Shown here in pieces: positions 47,061-59,143 of a stretch of DNA of 64,000 nucleotides. Under the pieces are notes generated by a model that saw only the letters and a list, made by a program, of their open reading frames with translations, was not told the DNA's origin and ran no database searches. The stretch's first letter is position 1, and every line of letters starts with the position of its first letter. The position numbers were made by a program, and so were the translations under genes. Source of the DNA: Blasia pusilla (lineage: Eukaryota > Marchantiophyta > Marchantiopsida > Blasiales); the NCBI GenBank assembly GCA_050084515.1, contig CM114273.1, positions 16,554,001 through 16,618,000 on the forward strand, read 5' to 3'.

Positions 47061-49866
47061 TGATGACGTAAATGCTCGATGGGCTGGATTGGAGTGTTAT
47101 CATCTTGCACAACTGTAAAATTCATTCATTCATTCTTCTGAGCCCGTGCGTAATGTAAAGTAGGTCATTATGGTAAGAGTTTACCTTCCCTGAACTTAGA
47201 TTCCATGTCTCATTGAGGAGATGATTGGAGTCATACCAATTTGACTGCGTGGTAGTCAGTGACCATACGATCTTGTAACTTCTAGCTCATGTCTTTTCCC
47301 TATAAATTACCTCAAACTCTTTGCATTTGGCTGCCTTCAATTTTGAGTGGCTGGATTTCTGGATGTTTTATTGTTAGGGGAGGGGAGTGATCACTTCAGG
47401 AGTTGAAGGGTTGTGCTTGTGTGTAGACCTATGATGCCTTCTGTCTGCTCAATAGAGCCACTAGAGGAGCACTTGGTGACTCTGCTTGTAACATCGGGTC
47501 AGTAAAGAAGGAATATGGTCCCTTTTCATCCTTATTGCCTGAAAGCACAGGGCTTGAAACTTATATTGATTGCAAGTGATAATCTGTGCTTTCCCGTGGG
47601 TTCCAATCAAGATAGCATGTCACAAGTGACAGAAATTTGAAAATTGTGGGAAGTTGTGAGACCATGTGGAACCATCAGGACATCAAGCTAACACAGATAG
47701 AGTTATTTGCAGGAGGGCTTTGTCAGAGAGGTTGAGATCAGGGGGTATTGTATTGCAATTCAATTGGCCCAACTTTCCTCATTGACTGTGACCCTGTCAG
47801 GTTCGACGGCTTAAATGAAGACATCCTGAAAGAGGCCTAAAGGCTGTTTAGTGAGTGTTGCAGACTCTGCTGAAACCTTAGGTTCCAAAGATCAAGTTGG
47901 GGTGCTGCATGCTTTGGAGCAGGTTTGTTGCAGAACTTGAGTTTCTTACTCATATTTTTGCCGAGTGTTTTTTGTGGGCAGCAGTGGTAGGCCCAATGCT
48001 GCTGTCGACGGAAAACAGTCAACACTGGTGGAAGTCGGAACTTAGGAGGTTTGTCACTACTCGTGGGAGTTTGCATTGACCATGTAGTGAGCTCGTCTTT
48101 TGATTTCTGTGCACAGACCCTGTGTTTTAGACCTGAATATACACTGTTCTTGTGTCCATCTTTTGAGAGAGACGTTTCACAGAAGCAAAGGGTTGCTTCC
48201 AGGGGCTTCCCAACCCTTGAATTCAGTCTCCTCTCGTATCTCCCATAGAGCCTTCCAAGATTTCACAAGGACATGTTTTCTACTTGCACAGGATGCCTTT
48301 GCCCAATGCATGGAATATAGTCCATCCACAGATTTTTCAGAATGAGGGCGCACTATGTGGTCCCCATGGTCGGTCAACAATGCCTAACCAGACTGAATCC
48401 ATGTGTACATAGGGCTTCTTGTGGCCAATTTTTATTCCAGCCTCATCTTATATCTGCAGTGATTGGTTCTTCTCATCCCTTTTTCACGCAAGTGTCTTTT
48501 ACTCCTATCTTCTCACTAGTTGATATGCGGAAGGTGATGCTTCTGATTTGATCCAGAGGAAGAAGCAGCCATTGCAGTTGAAGTCAGTCTCTCGGTGAAG
48601 CCATAATTGGATAACCACATGTACACCTAGGATTTCTCAAACATCTCTAAAGCGATGGTGATGGCTTGGAAATGTGTAACTACCCCAGCATGTTGATATG
48701 CATTGCAAAGAGGCTTTGCATATAACAGTTCAAAGATATACTCCATATGGTCACAGATCTTGGTATAGTACAAACACTCATTTCATGGAGAAATAGAAGG
48801 ATATATCGATATCCCACATGGGCCCTATGGCTATGTTCAACCCATTGGAAGAGGAGTCCAAAGACATGCTGTTGCACATGACAATTCTTGACCATCCTCA
48901 CGTTTTGTGGCTCTATCCACAAGTTTTTCCTGCTCACATGTCACCAAGTGCCATTGATTGATGCTCATCTTTCTTCCACTCTTCATGTTGGGATATCCTA
49001 ATGTACTGTTTGGTTTTGGCGTAGTGTTGGGTTTACTTGTTTGGCTCATGTTTGGATGTGTAGCTTCTCTGCTCGCGTTTGGATATCGTAACTTTACTCC
49101 ACTCGTGTTGGAACTAGCCCTTGGATTGGTGTTGGCCTAGCTTAAGGTAAAGGAGAGAACCTTCCTTCCTATCCATTCTCTTCATATCCCCTCTTTTAGT
49201 CCACTTTTTAGTATTCCTCTTTCCTCTCATTCAGCACATGGATTGATGTATGATGTTATCCACTTTTTTCTTTATTCCTTCCTCGTGTCCATGTGACATT
49301 CCTTCTCCCATTTCTCTCTTCCAAAATATATGATTCTTCATGTCTTGTCCCACAGGCAAGGCCCCAGCTAATAATTGTATAGATTGAAAGAGGTTACTCT
49401 ATGTATGTGTGATTCTTCAAGTCTCCATGAGGCCATTCCTTCACCCAATCCCACCCTTTGCTAGAGACCACAACTTTCGATCCAAAAAAGTTATGCAGCC
49501 TGAAATGATCATGGAATGTTTTGAGAGATCAAAACTTTCCATGATCATTCCACACTAAATTCGATTGTAGGAAAACCTATAGAATGTATGGGTGGTAATA
49601 ATGTGTGAAAAATTACAAAGTGATACAAGTACATTTGTTTGAAGATCAAATGACTATGATGAAACAAAATTGGATGAAGTATTTGGTGACAAGGTGACTA
49701 TGTTATTAAAAAATCACTAATTGAATTTATCATGTAAATGAAGTGGAGGAAGAATGGGGGATTGGAGTGAGTTTGCCTTGAGAACCTCAAGATCCCTTAC
49801 CTAAATAGGACAAGCCTATGTGGTGAATGTGAAAGTGAACAAAGAAAGATGATTCCATATCACATT

Positions 49867-49900
<34 letters not shown>

Positions 49901-50413
49901 TCATTAAGTATTGCTTGATGTAACTTTGCAACCATAGAAAGAGGAAACTAGGATGAGTGATAGAGAGTGAGTGATGACCATAGTGGTACAGAGCTTCCAA
50001 GTGTCAGTCAAGAGGTTTTTAACTACACCATCCATTTCACCTGATTGGGATTCCCAATAAACATTACTTACCGAGAGTAGAGTAGAGTAGATTTTTAGTC
50101 CTCGAGAAGCCGATCTGGCTCATGGGACCCCTTCCACATATGTGAAATTGACATTGCATCCGACGGTCACCTTCACATCTACATTTGGGGTTCTCACTAA
50201 GGAGATTTGGTTTTTGTTTTTTCTTTGTGAAGGCCTGGAATTTTATCGAGCTTTTTAACCCGGGAGCATAGTCAAGGCACACACATGAAAGACACACAAG
50301 GGGTTCTCTCTCTCGAACATGGACCATCCATGCCCTAGGTAGGGGACGCCGCTGCCTTGGGGTTGAGACCGCCCCCCACTGTCCAAGGGGAGAGTTGAAC
50401 CCAAGACCTCTTC

Positions 50414-50445
<32 letters not shown>

Positions 50446-50784
50446 GAGTAGGTAGAATTTTGAAAAGGGGAGGGGAAGAGAAGAATTAATGATTTCTTAA
50501 ATGGGGAGGGTTTACTGAAAAAAATTTAAAATTTAAAATTTCAATAAGAGATAGAGATACAAACTTGGTGGAGGTTTTCCTTCCTATCCAAAGGGATAAG
50601 GACATATGGTCCTTCTAAGCCCCTCTTTGGAGATTACGGAGGGCCCATCAAGTCTTATCCATTTACTAGGATTCTAGGAGAGGAGCAATACGATAATCTC
50701 CGTTTATCCATTGTTGTTCCTAACCTCTCACGATAGAAAATGAAATACACAATAAGGAAGGGGACATATTGATTGAGATAGCTA
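47061..50784. other. intergenic; 3' UTR then AT-rich sequence
   Basis: No recognisable gene. Contains GA microsatellites at 49869-49897 and about 50417-50446, a foldback at 49504-49549, and a GC-rich ~90-base island at 50336-50420. A hydrophobic 60-codon frame at 48961-49140 lacks support. Confidence 0.5.
49504..49549. repeat. 46-base foldback, 21-bp stem
   Basis: AATGATCATGGAATGTTTTG (plus A) pairs with the downstream arm 49529-49549 with one mismatch and a GAGA loop. Confidence 0.9.
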
Positions 50785-51705
50785 GTAAGTTATTTTTAGC
50801 TACTCCACTTGTATATTGCAAACATTGTTCCCCCATTTCTTTACTACGTGCCCAAGCCAAAAGGCTCTAGAGGTAGGATCATAGTTGCCATGGCTAGAGG
50901 TTCACTTGCTTGTTGTTATGCTTCGTTAGTTGTAGTTGATATTATTCCTAATGTTGGTGAAGTTATATTTGAGAGGGTTTCCCCCTTTCTTCTCCTCATG
51001 TTGAGTATGGCTTTGGAGTTCCTTAACTCTAAATCCCCTTCTTCTATTTTTGATGCGTTCTCCCATCAAGTTAGGGGTCGTTTTGGAGTACGTGGGGATA
51101 GATTTTGGGTCAGTTTAGGGTTCCTAACTTGACTAACCCCATAATTGACCCTAAATTATCAAGAACACACGTAAGACGTGAGTGGCTAAAAATGCTAGAT
51201 GTGAGGAGGAGAGGAGTTTGAAAATCAAGAGGACGTTTTGCAACAATAATATAGATGTTGTTATGTACCCTCTCTATTCCTCTTGACAATATAGGCTTAA
51301 AAATATCGGAGATCGAGAATGTGTTTGATTGATTCGTGACAAAGAAAATAAAAGATTGAATGACCCTTAGTTTCGTTAAGAGGAAAAAGAGGAAGTACAA
51401 CGCATGAATAAAAGGAGTTGGGAGAATAAATCAAATGTAGAATAAAGAGATTGAGAGAGTTAAGAAACTCGGAAGCCACACTCAACAAGAGGAGAACAAA
51501 GGGGGAAATCCCCTGAAATAAAACTTCACCAACATTGGAAATAATATTAACAACAACTAACGTAGCTTGACAACCAACAAGAGAACCTCTAGCAATGGCA
51601 TCTCCTAGTGTCTGATCTTACCTCAAGAGCCCATTGGCTCGGACACGTTGTAAAGAAATTGAGGCATGATGCATGCAATATGTAACTAGAGTAGCTAAAG
51701 ATAAC
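50785..51705. repeat. diverged inverted duplication with coding relics
   Basis: The arm 50785-51070 (plus) matches the reverse complement of about 51405-51705. Shared blocks include TATTTTTAGCTACTCCACTTGTATATTGC-type sequence, ATTTCTTTAC.ACGTG, and GTTAGTTGTAGTTGATATT. Both arms, each in its own sense direction, encode related peptides: AMARGSLACCYASLVVVDII on the plus strand and a minus-strand version with RGSLVGCQATLVVVNII and NVGEVLFQGISPF. The two copies face each other tail to tail around a 330-base centre. I do not recognise the family; it may be a captured gene piece or an element protein. Confidence 0.75.
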
Positions 51706-53162
51706 CCATTCCTCGATTGGAGGAGATGGAAACGCTTGGTGAAAAAAAAATCAAACCTCTTATTGAATGCCCATAGCCCCAAAAATTATTTCAATTGCTA
51801 ATGATACAAAGAAATGCCTATCGTTTGTGGAATATGATGATAAATTTTAGTTTTCTTACCTTAATTGCCTTAATAGTGAAGCTCAAAACAAATTGATCAT
51901 TCCCGGGTGAAAGTCCTAGATTAAATTGTGCAAGCTTCCATCAAGTTTCTTAAAACCATTGGGTAGATGAAAGTTAGAGTGATAGCTATCATTGTAACTT
52001 TCATCTAATCGTGCTTAGATGCTAAAACTACATTACACATCTATGTCGTGCTTTCAACAAAGAGATGTGAATATAAAAACACCACAAAGATAAACAAATG
52101 TGGGATCCTAACATCAATCCTAGCCCACAATACAATACATGATTCCTCACACAATACATGAGCATAACCTTGTGACAATGGACAATATATTGTTTTTCAT
52201 AGTTTTTTCCCCTAAAATGGACGGCAATTTTGCCATCCTGCCTGATTTTTTATTAAATGTAACAAAGCAAACCCATTAATTAAAAACCCAATCTGCACTT
52301 CGGAAATTTGCCTAAAGTTTCAGATTTGAACCGAAAATAACATTTTCGGTTCAAATACTTTGACAAGATATGGATTTTTGCCGAGCACAAACGCAAATCG
52401 ATAAGAAATACATACTTCGGAGTTGAGAAATAAAGAGCATTTATCACCGAGAAAATGAATTCAATAAAAAAGACGATGAAAAACCCATCCAAATCAAAAG
52501 AATTCAAAGAATCGAATAAGCGAAAATAGAGCAGAAAATAGTAAAGAGGCACCCCTAGAGGGAAAACGGATGGATACTAAGAAGCAGGTACGGCGTTTAG
52601 AGGCTCGGAGCCGAGCCTGTGGGCTGCGCGGGCCTAGGGTAGGGTCCACAGGTTCCGATGAGCGGCTCGTGGGCAATGGTACAGCATATTCCTGCGTTGG
52701 ATTCTACCGTGGCTGACCCGAACGCAATGTGATTGCGCTGCTTAATCGCCCGTTCAAAAGGCGCTAACTAATTCTGTGCACCCTAAACTGCGGCCTCTCT
52801 CTCTCTCTGGGGGTTTGAGGGGCCGGAAGAATGTGTACAGATAATAGTATTATCTGGTGATGAGGATTATGTGGTGAGGATTTCGGGGAGCGAATTTGGG
52901 ATTCGTGGGTGTCTCGGAGTCCGGAGCAGTCGTTTGGATTGTGATTGTGACGGTTGAATCGGTAGGGGGCCGGATGGGGTCGAGCAGAAAGGAGTAGCAT
53001 TGCGCGTTCGGACTGCGGTTGGATGAGCAGGGTTGTGGAGATGGGAGGAGGATTGGAAGGAGTGCGCGTTTGAACTGTTTCAGGGTCTGTTGGGATTGTA
53101 AGCAGCGTTGGGGGATTGGGTTGTCTGAGAGTTCGGACTGTGTGTGTGGTTGAATCTGGTGG
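51706..53162. other. intergenic; promoter and leader of the HD-domain gene at its right end
   Basis: AT-rich and without genes to about 52550, then a rise in GC with CTCTCTCTC runs at 52797-52810 and purine-rich leader sequence. No domain-bearing frame. Confidence 0.4.
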
Positions 53163-53520
53163 ACGGATTGGGGTTGCGGAGAATGGAGTCAGGATCGTGA
53201 GGAGTGCGGGTTGAGAACGTCGTTGGTTGGATCGTGGAGGGTTGATTCAGGAATGCGAGGAGCGCTGCGGAATTTCGTCGACGGTGATTTTACGCCGCTT
53301 TGAGTCGGCTAACGGATCGGGATTGTGGAGAATCGACTCAGGATTGTGAGGAGCACTAGGGTATTCCACATTCCTCAGAGTTTGCAGCATCTGTCAAGCT
53401 GTGGGACGGTTTGGGATTGTGGAAAGCCGGAAAATTTTGTCGCCTGTGAGTCGGCACCATCTGTGCATCTGAGGACGGACTGGGGTGGGGGAGAATCGAT
53501 TCAGGATTGTGAGGAGTCGC
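53163..53520 (+). repeat. leader tandem repeat of the HD-domain gene, five copies
   Basis: Units start near 53163, 53227, 53311, 53402 and 53473 (spacing 64-91). The shared core is ACGGATTGGG.TTGTGGAGA, then GATTCAGGATTGTGAGGAG. The fourth copy is partial. The array ends about 170 bases before the start codon. Confidence 0.85.
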
Positions 53521-53686
53521 GGTCTTCATTGATTGATTGAAGGAGCTGCGGTGGTGGGAAGTGAAGAGGGGAGTGGTAGGGACTCGGAGATTCGTACTGC
53601 AAGCGCTCGTCGTGCAGACCATCTGCCGTCAGCTTGTCCATCTGGCGAGGGGCGCAGTAGTCTATAAACTGTTGGCAAGGTGCACG

Positions 53687-54412
53687 ATGCGAGCCGTCAC
53701 TACTCTGCCTGCACGGCAGATTGCAAGGACGGCCGTAGTGGAGACAAGCGCGTGCTCGGGGAGCAGTAATGCGTCCCCCAGACAGCAGAATGAAGCGTGC
53801 GTGTCCGTGTCTAGCGGTGGTGCACCCTCTGTTGTGAGCGCGATTCAGTTCCTGACGCTTTGCCAGCGTCTGAAGACCACCAAGAGGACTGGATGGGTGA
53901 ATCATGGGTTGAAAGAATCCGAATCCATCGCGGACCACATGTACAGGATGGCAATAATGGCTCTAATCGCTGCAGATGGGGTTCCCGGAGTAGATAAAGA
54001 TCGCTGTGTGAAAATGGCAGTAGTTCATGACCTCGCAGAAGCTATAGTGGGCGACATTACGCCTTCTGATGGAGTCCCCAAGGAAGAGAAGAGCAGGAGG
54101 GAGAGGGAGGCGATGGAGAAAATGTTTGCAATGCTAGGTGGTGGAGTTGCTGCCCAGGAGATGAAGGATTTGTGGCAAGAGTACGAGAACAACGCCACCC
54201 CGGAAGCTAAGCTTGTCAAGGATTTTGATAAGGTCGAGATGATTTTGCAGGCTCAAGAGTATGAGCAGGAGCAGGGTAAAGACCTTGAGGATTTTTTTAG
54301 AACCACCAGAGGGAAATTCCAGACAGAAGTAGGCAAGGCACTAGCTGCTGAAGTTGTGAGGAGGCGACCTAAGACGAGTCAAAGTAGCAGTAACTCCCAA
54401 GACTCTTCCTAA
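53687..54412 (+). CDS. HDDC2/YfbR-type HD-domain 5'-deoxynucleotidase
   Basis: The ATG at 53687 is the first ATG in a frame that is open further upstream only from non-ATG codons. It gives 241 aa with a Ser/Arg/Ala-rich 45-residue start that may be an organelle targeting peptide. The HD phosphohydrolase signature is complete: KRTGW (about 66-70, substrate-side motif of the YfbR class), ADHMYRM (His84), VVHDLAEAIVGD (His114-Asp115) and KDFDKVEMI (Asp181). These are the four metal ligands. Bacterial YfbR and eukaryotic HDDC2 dephosphorylate deoxynucleoside 5'-monophosphates. The last 40 residues are Ser/Gln-rich. Single exon. Convergent with the PanB gene 2 kb away. Confidence 0.88.
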   Translation: MRAVTTLPARQIARTAVVETSACSGSSNASPRQQNEACVSVSSGGAPSVVSAIQFLTLCQRLKTTKRTGWVNHGLKESESIADHMYRMAIMALIAADGVPGVDKDRCVKMAVVHDLAEAIVGDITPSDGVPKEEKSRREREAMEKMFAMLGGGVAAQEMKDLWQEYENNATPEAKLVKDFDKVEMILQAQEYEQEQGKDLEDFFRTTRGKFQTEVGKALAAEVVRRRPKTSQSSSNSQDSS

Positions 54413-56473
54413 CTGTCCTCACCTAACACTTCCATCGCAGCAGAGATAAGTCTCAATCTTGTATCACATGTTCCAAGTGGGCGTTTCATCGAGAAGGTCT
54501 GAATAGTCGATGCTAGAAATTGAACCGATCGGCCGCTCGGTGGAAGCCTGTCTCTATGTGTCACACATCAATGAACTGCGGGTTGTTTGTGATACATGAT
54601 TCTTAATAAATGTTGCACTCTACTTTTCATCGTTTGATAGATGACAGATTTCTTCCGAATTTGCTTGGACCGGGACATGGCTGCATGGTGAACTCAGGAT
54701 TAAAGAGTCTTTGATGTAACCAGAAGCTATATACCGAGTAGCGAATTCAGCTGTGACGTCATGCATGTTATTGAGATGCTCTTTCGTTAGATCAGCCTGT
54801 CTTACTTGGAACTTTCGGGGTCTAATTGACCAAGTACTCAAGGTGGAGCTCATGTTTTCCAGTGCACCTCTGCATTCCTTGTTGGCCAGTGATATGTTGT
54901 ACTGATCGGCGCACTCCTTTGAACTCACAAGGAAAGACATGTGGAGAGTCGAGTGAGCAAATGTTACCTCATTTTAAGAAACGATGAACATCCCTGGCGT
55001 CCATACACACCGATCATCAAGTGGTGCCAATCGAAGCCTCTTGACCATTGAAATGGTTTGACAGTTCTAGAGACTTAGATGGGTGCATTAGGAAGAATTG
55101 GTGAAGAAGGCACCCACAAGAGGAGCGAAGCGCTCTCATATAGTCTTAAGTGCCCACCACACAGAGCGTTGGTGGATGGCTTCTCCAAGTATCAGTGAAG
55201 ATGTGTTTTCAACTTCATCTACCTTCTTGGGTTGGAATACCCAAAAGACGGGATCACAAGCGCAGCAGCTCCGGGCAGAATACCCAAAAGACCGCACTAC
55301 TTGAACGTTGTTAGAAACTGTAGTGGGTGCACGGGGAGGAAGAAGAGAAGACAGTACCATGTGAGAGGTGGAAGACTCTCTCACATAATGTGAACGCTTA
55401 CTTTAGAGTGTTTATGAGTTGCTTCTAACTAAGAAACTCGTAACGACCCCATCTCCTTTATTCAATTAGGGTACTCAGAACACGTTACGCGACTGCGCAA
55501 TGCATCTAGGCTAACAGGTATGATTGGCAGTTCAGGCTGTAGATCTGCATTGCAAATTCCCCACACGTGATCAGGTGCTTGTCCTAGCCATGGGACCATA
55601 GACCCCTTGCCCTGCTCGGACGATCCTGAGAGTGAGAGAGCTTTTCTCTAGACAGAAGTGGTCATCTTGGAAGTATGGGCAAGGGACTTACTCAGCGATG
55701 CATGACAGAATCTCGAACAAGAGGCGAGTCTGGAACCGGCACATCATCAGCACGCAAAAGTAGCTTGGATAGTATCTCCCGTGAAGTGAACGCTCTACAA
55801 GTGCACGCACAGTTCGAACTCGTGGGAAATTTCTTACTCCAATTCTCCACAGTGCATTGTCATTGCGTTGTGAGGAAATGTACATCTGCCTGCCGTGGCT
55901 GATATAAGTGTCACATTCGAGTGTACTGTCTTGTTTCATGTAAGATTTTTTGACGACTCGAAACCCACCCTCAAACGCATCACGGTCATCATTTGCATAC
56001 GAAGGTGATACAATGCATCGAGACGAGATGAAGTGCGCACTCAGGTGGATTGGGCCAATATCCGTACACACGGGCTTGAGATAATGTTCGACGTAGTAGA
56101 TTCTCCTTCAAAACGACAATGGATTTCTTTACAAAAGAATTTGTCACTAGTGGCTTTTCTTTGTCTGCAGGTCATAATGCTTCTACCTCGTGAGACTAGC
56201 ACTGAGAATCTATTTGTACGGCAAACCGTCCTGCTGCAGGAAAGTCAAAAATTGGATTTTCTATGTGCAGAAGTAAAATTTGATGACGACATACCACATT
56301 CTCAGCTCCCCAATGAATGTCCTATCTGAAAAAGCGGAGCTTTGATGACCTACTCAATAAGTGTGCTGCATGGATTTGGCAACTCTATGTAGGATCTCCG
56401 TGTGAGAAGTGACTGCCGTCTCTAACCTACATCAACTTCTACGTGTGCATCTACATTCGAAGGGGTCATGTTG
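54413..56473. other. convergent intergenic region, no recognised gene
   Basis: Short open frames occur on both strands (54940-54620 minus, 55675-55902 plus, 56071-55688 minus) without domains. A faint ~242-base duplication is visible (GATGGGTGCATTAGGAAGAA at 55079 against GTGGGTGCACGGGGAGGAAG at 55323), and AGAATACCCAAAAGAC is repeated near 55236 and 55276. Confidence 0.4.
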
Positions 56474-59143
56474 TCAAACAACACGCTTTTTGCTTTTCTT
56501 TGCAAGATCCTGTGAGTTATCTATTTCAGCTGCTGCATGGGCAGCCTCAGCAGCATCTTGGAAGCCGTTCTTCTGTAGTTCCTGGAGAAAAGTGTCCAGC
56601 TGACCAGCATGAAACCGGTAAGGGGTGTGTACATGCGATGGGAACTGTCCAGATGTGACTTCGTTATTGTAGTCCATCAGTGCTGCTTGTATCACCTCCC
56701 CAACGTTGGCAAACTTTTTGCAGAATTTGGGAGTGACCTGCAAACAACCCAACAACCACTGGTGTGTGAGGTGGGGATGGATTTCCATACTCAAAAAGGA
56801 GAACCCCAAATGCGCATATTCCGTAGGACTATTTCTCTGTAGGACAATGGTCTCAGAACATGAAGCAATATGTGTGAACGGGGTTGGGGTGAAAGAGCAT
56901 TCATTGGACTCGGGGAGCCTCATTTTCCTCCTAAGCCATCTAGACATGCCACAGAACGCAGCAGCAGCATTGGGTTTTACCCACTCGATCCTTGTAACAA
57001 CCGTACCTTGGCATAGTGAGGGTGCTGCATCATTCCAAGTAGGTCGTGATACACCAAGACCTGCAGTAGTACACCTTCACTTGAGCAACTAAAGAAGAAG
57101 AAACACCGAAGCTTGATTTCTGCTCCGGGTGCTTTCAGAAAATATTCTTACAGTGAATGAACGATTCAAGACATGAAGCTCTGATATCAGCTATGCAGAA
57201 CGTCAGGGTCCCTAATTGACAACCACCATATTTTGCGTAAGCATTGAGCAATATTTGCACTACTTTCGGCGCCCACGGCACCCAAAGTGTAGTGCAGTGG
57301 AAGCGGATAACAGACCTGTCCGCTGCATGACGGCCCAGCACCAATGCCAATCGTAGGGATATTCACCGCTTTGGTGACCGCTGCTGCTGCTGGAGAAGGT
57401 AAGCATTCAAGTACCAAAGAGAAGCAGCCTGCATCTTGCAAGGCTAACGCGTGTTCCAAGACCTGCAAAAGTGACCCAAAGCCCGTTAGAACTAGCGACT
57501 TGTCAATTCTTCCATTCAAGGAAGTCAATCACGGAAACTTGTGCATACCATATCTGACTGCCAATGACTGAGCTGTTTGAATTCTTCCCGGGTAGGAAAG
57601 TACAATCTTGTGGCACGTTATTGAACCCAATCGCTACCTTCTTCAACTGCTGCTGCTGCTGCTACTGCTTATGGTTACTATGAATCACGCCAGATACTGC
57701 ATGTAGAGGGCATTTGGGATGCGTAGAATGGAAGGCATGATGGGTAGGAAGAGTGAGGAAAATGTCTACCAGGTATTCCAATTCTAGATCTGCCATGTTT
57801 CAGCAATCTCCGTTTGTTCCCCAGTTCAAACCGTCCTGGATTGATTCAGGTGAGTGGAAGCACATACCTGTAGAGCACTCACAGAGTTCTGACCTTGTGG
57901 ACGAAAGCCACCTAAGACGCTGATGGCTTGTGGAGTCAGTCCCACATGTCCCATAACAGCAATTCCTGCCTCGGCAATTGCTTTGGCTCCAGCGACTCTA
58001 GAGCCAATTCCTCCCTCCATTTTCACGGCATCCATGGACCCTTCTTTCAGCATCCTCGTTGCGCTGTCCACTGCCTGCCCGGCCCAAACATCGCCAAAAA
58101 ATTAATCGGCCCAGCCTTCGCTGCTTCATTCATTCCTCATTCTTCACTCACCACGGGCCTGACCCTCAGGGCAGATCTCAATCAAATAGGGAGCTTATGG
58201 GCTACTCTTCGCTCATTTTCTTTCTTCTGCCTTCGCTGTAGCACTGCATTTCTATGCGCATGGCCCCATTTTCTAGTTTCCAGATGTGCATGTAAGTTCT
58301 CCGAGCAAGAAATCGATAATACAAACATCCTTCGGGTTTCTTCATGTGCTCCCTTGGGCAGTAGGATAGTTCTGCCTGCTTTGCATGCCCACATCCTGCG
58401 AGACCACTACTCTACGACCAGTTGTGAACAAAAGTATTTGATGAATCTTGACTGGTGGTGGCATGAGATCAACGGCACTCGAAGGCATCCGGAACCACCC
58501 ATTGTGAACAGAAGTACCGAACTGGAGGTGGAATTGACATAAATAGCACTTTAAGGCATCCGGAATGCAAATGGCACATACACCACCCACCCACCTACCT
58601 GCTGGGCGCTCTGCTCATAGGAGCCAAAGGGCAGGTCACCAATTAAGAGAGGTCGTCGAGCACCACGAGCCACAGCTCGGCAATGCAGCAACATGTCGTC
58701 GAGGGTCACAGGGAGTGTAGTATCATGGCCGTGCACAACCATTCCCACAGAGTCGCCAACCAGAGCTATGTCGATCCCTGCTTGGTCTACATGCACAGCC
58801 GAAGGATAATCATACGCCGTCACCATGGTGATTCGCTGCTCGTCAACATCCCACAGTCGCCGTCAGTTTCGTTGCTCATCATCGATATGCAGAAACGGAA
58901 TTGCACGATCAATACAACTGCGAATTGGAGGATTTCTCTAACCTGTTTCGATTGATACTTTTGTGTCAACTCCCTGAGAGTAAAACGCTTCACAACTGTA
59001 GGTGAAACTGGCCCCCCATACACCGTGTGCTCTGGGACATTGGACATCTGTCGCCGCCGACAAGAAGACAGTGCAGAGGTGACAACAAAAGAGCAATTCT
59101 TGAAAAACCCGCCATGGTTTCTCATTGCTGCTACTGCACACAT
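56474..59143 (-). CDS. PANB: ketopantoate [24 protein letters not shown]
   Basis: Six exons, all breaking between codons, give 369 codons: 59143-58943, 58835-58599, 58074-57868, 57462-57316, 57060-57007, 56737-56474. The enzyme adds a hydroxymethyl group from methylene-tetrahydrofolate to 2-oxoisovalerate in pantothenate (CoA) synthesis. Family motifs: [30 protein letters not shown] (Mg-binding Asp), [16 protein letters not shown] (Lys/Glu pair), [17 protein letters not shown] (catalytic Glu region), [20 protein letters not shown], and [15 protein letters not shown] near the end. The core is about 260 residues in bacteria. The extra N-terminal ~45 residues ([17 protein letters not shown], basic and Ser-rich) fit mitochondrial import, as known for plant KPHMT. 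The C-terminal extension rich in Ala and Lys is longer than in E. coli. Confidence 0.94.

Noticed and set aside
48961-49140. Hydrophobic 60-codon open frame
   Set aside because: T-rich sequence gives Leu/Phe/Val runs by chance; no gene-like flanks.
50336-50430. GC-rich island with GGTTGAGACC and, on the minus strand, GGGTTCAACTC, like Pol III B boxes
   Set aside because: No matching A box at the right distance; the flanks are plain GA repeat.
53537-53686. In-frame N-terminal extension of the HD-domain protein
   Set aside because: Begins at a TTG; the first ATG in frame is 53687.
55675-55902. 75-codon frame beginning MGKGLTQRCMTESRT, and minus-strand frames at 54940-54620 and 56071-55688
   Set aside because: No recognised similarity; these lie in the 3' space between convergent genes. 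Kept only as part of the region note.
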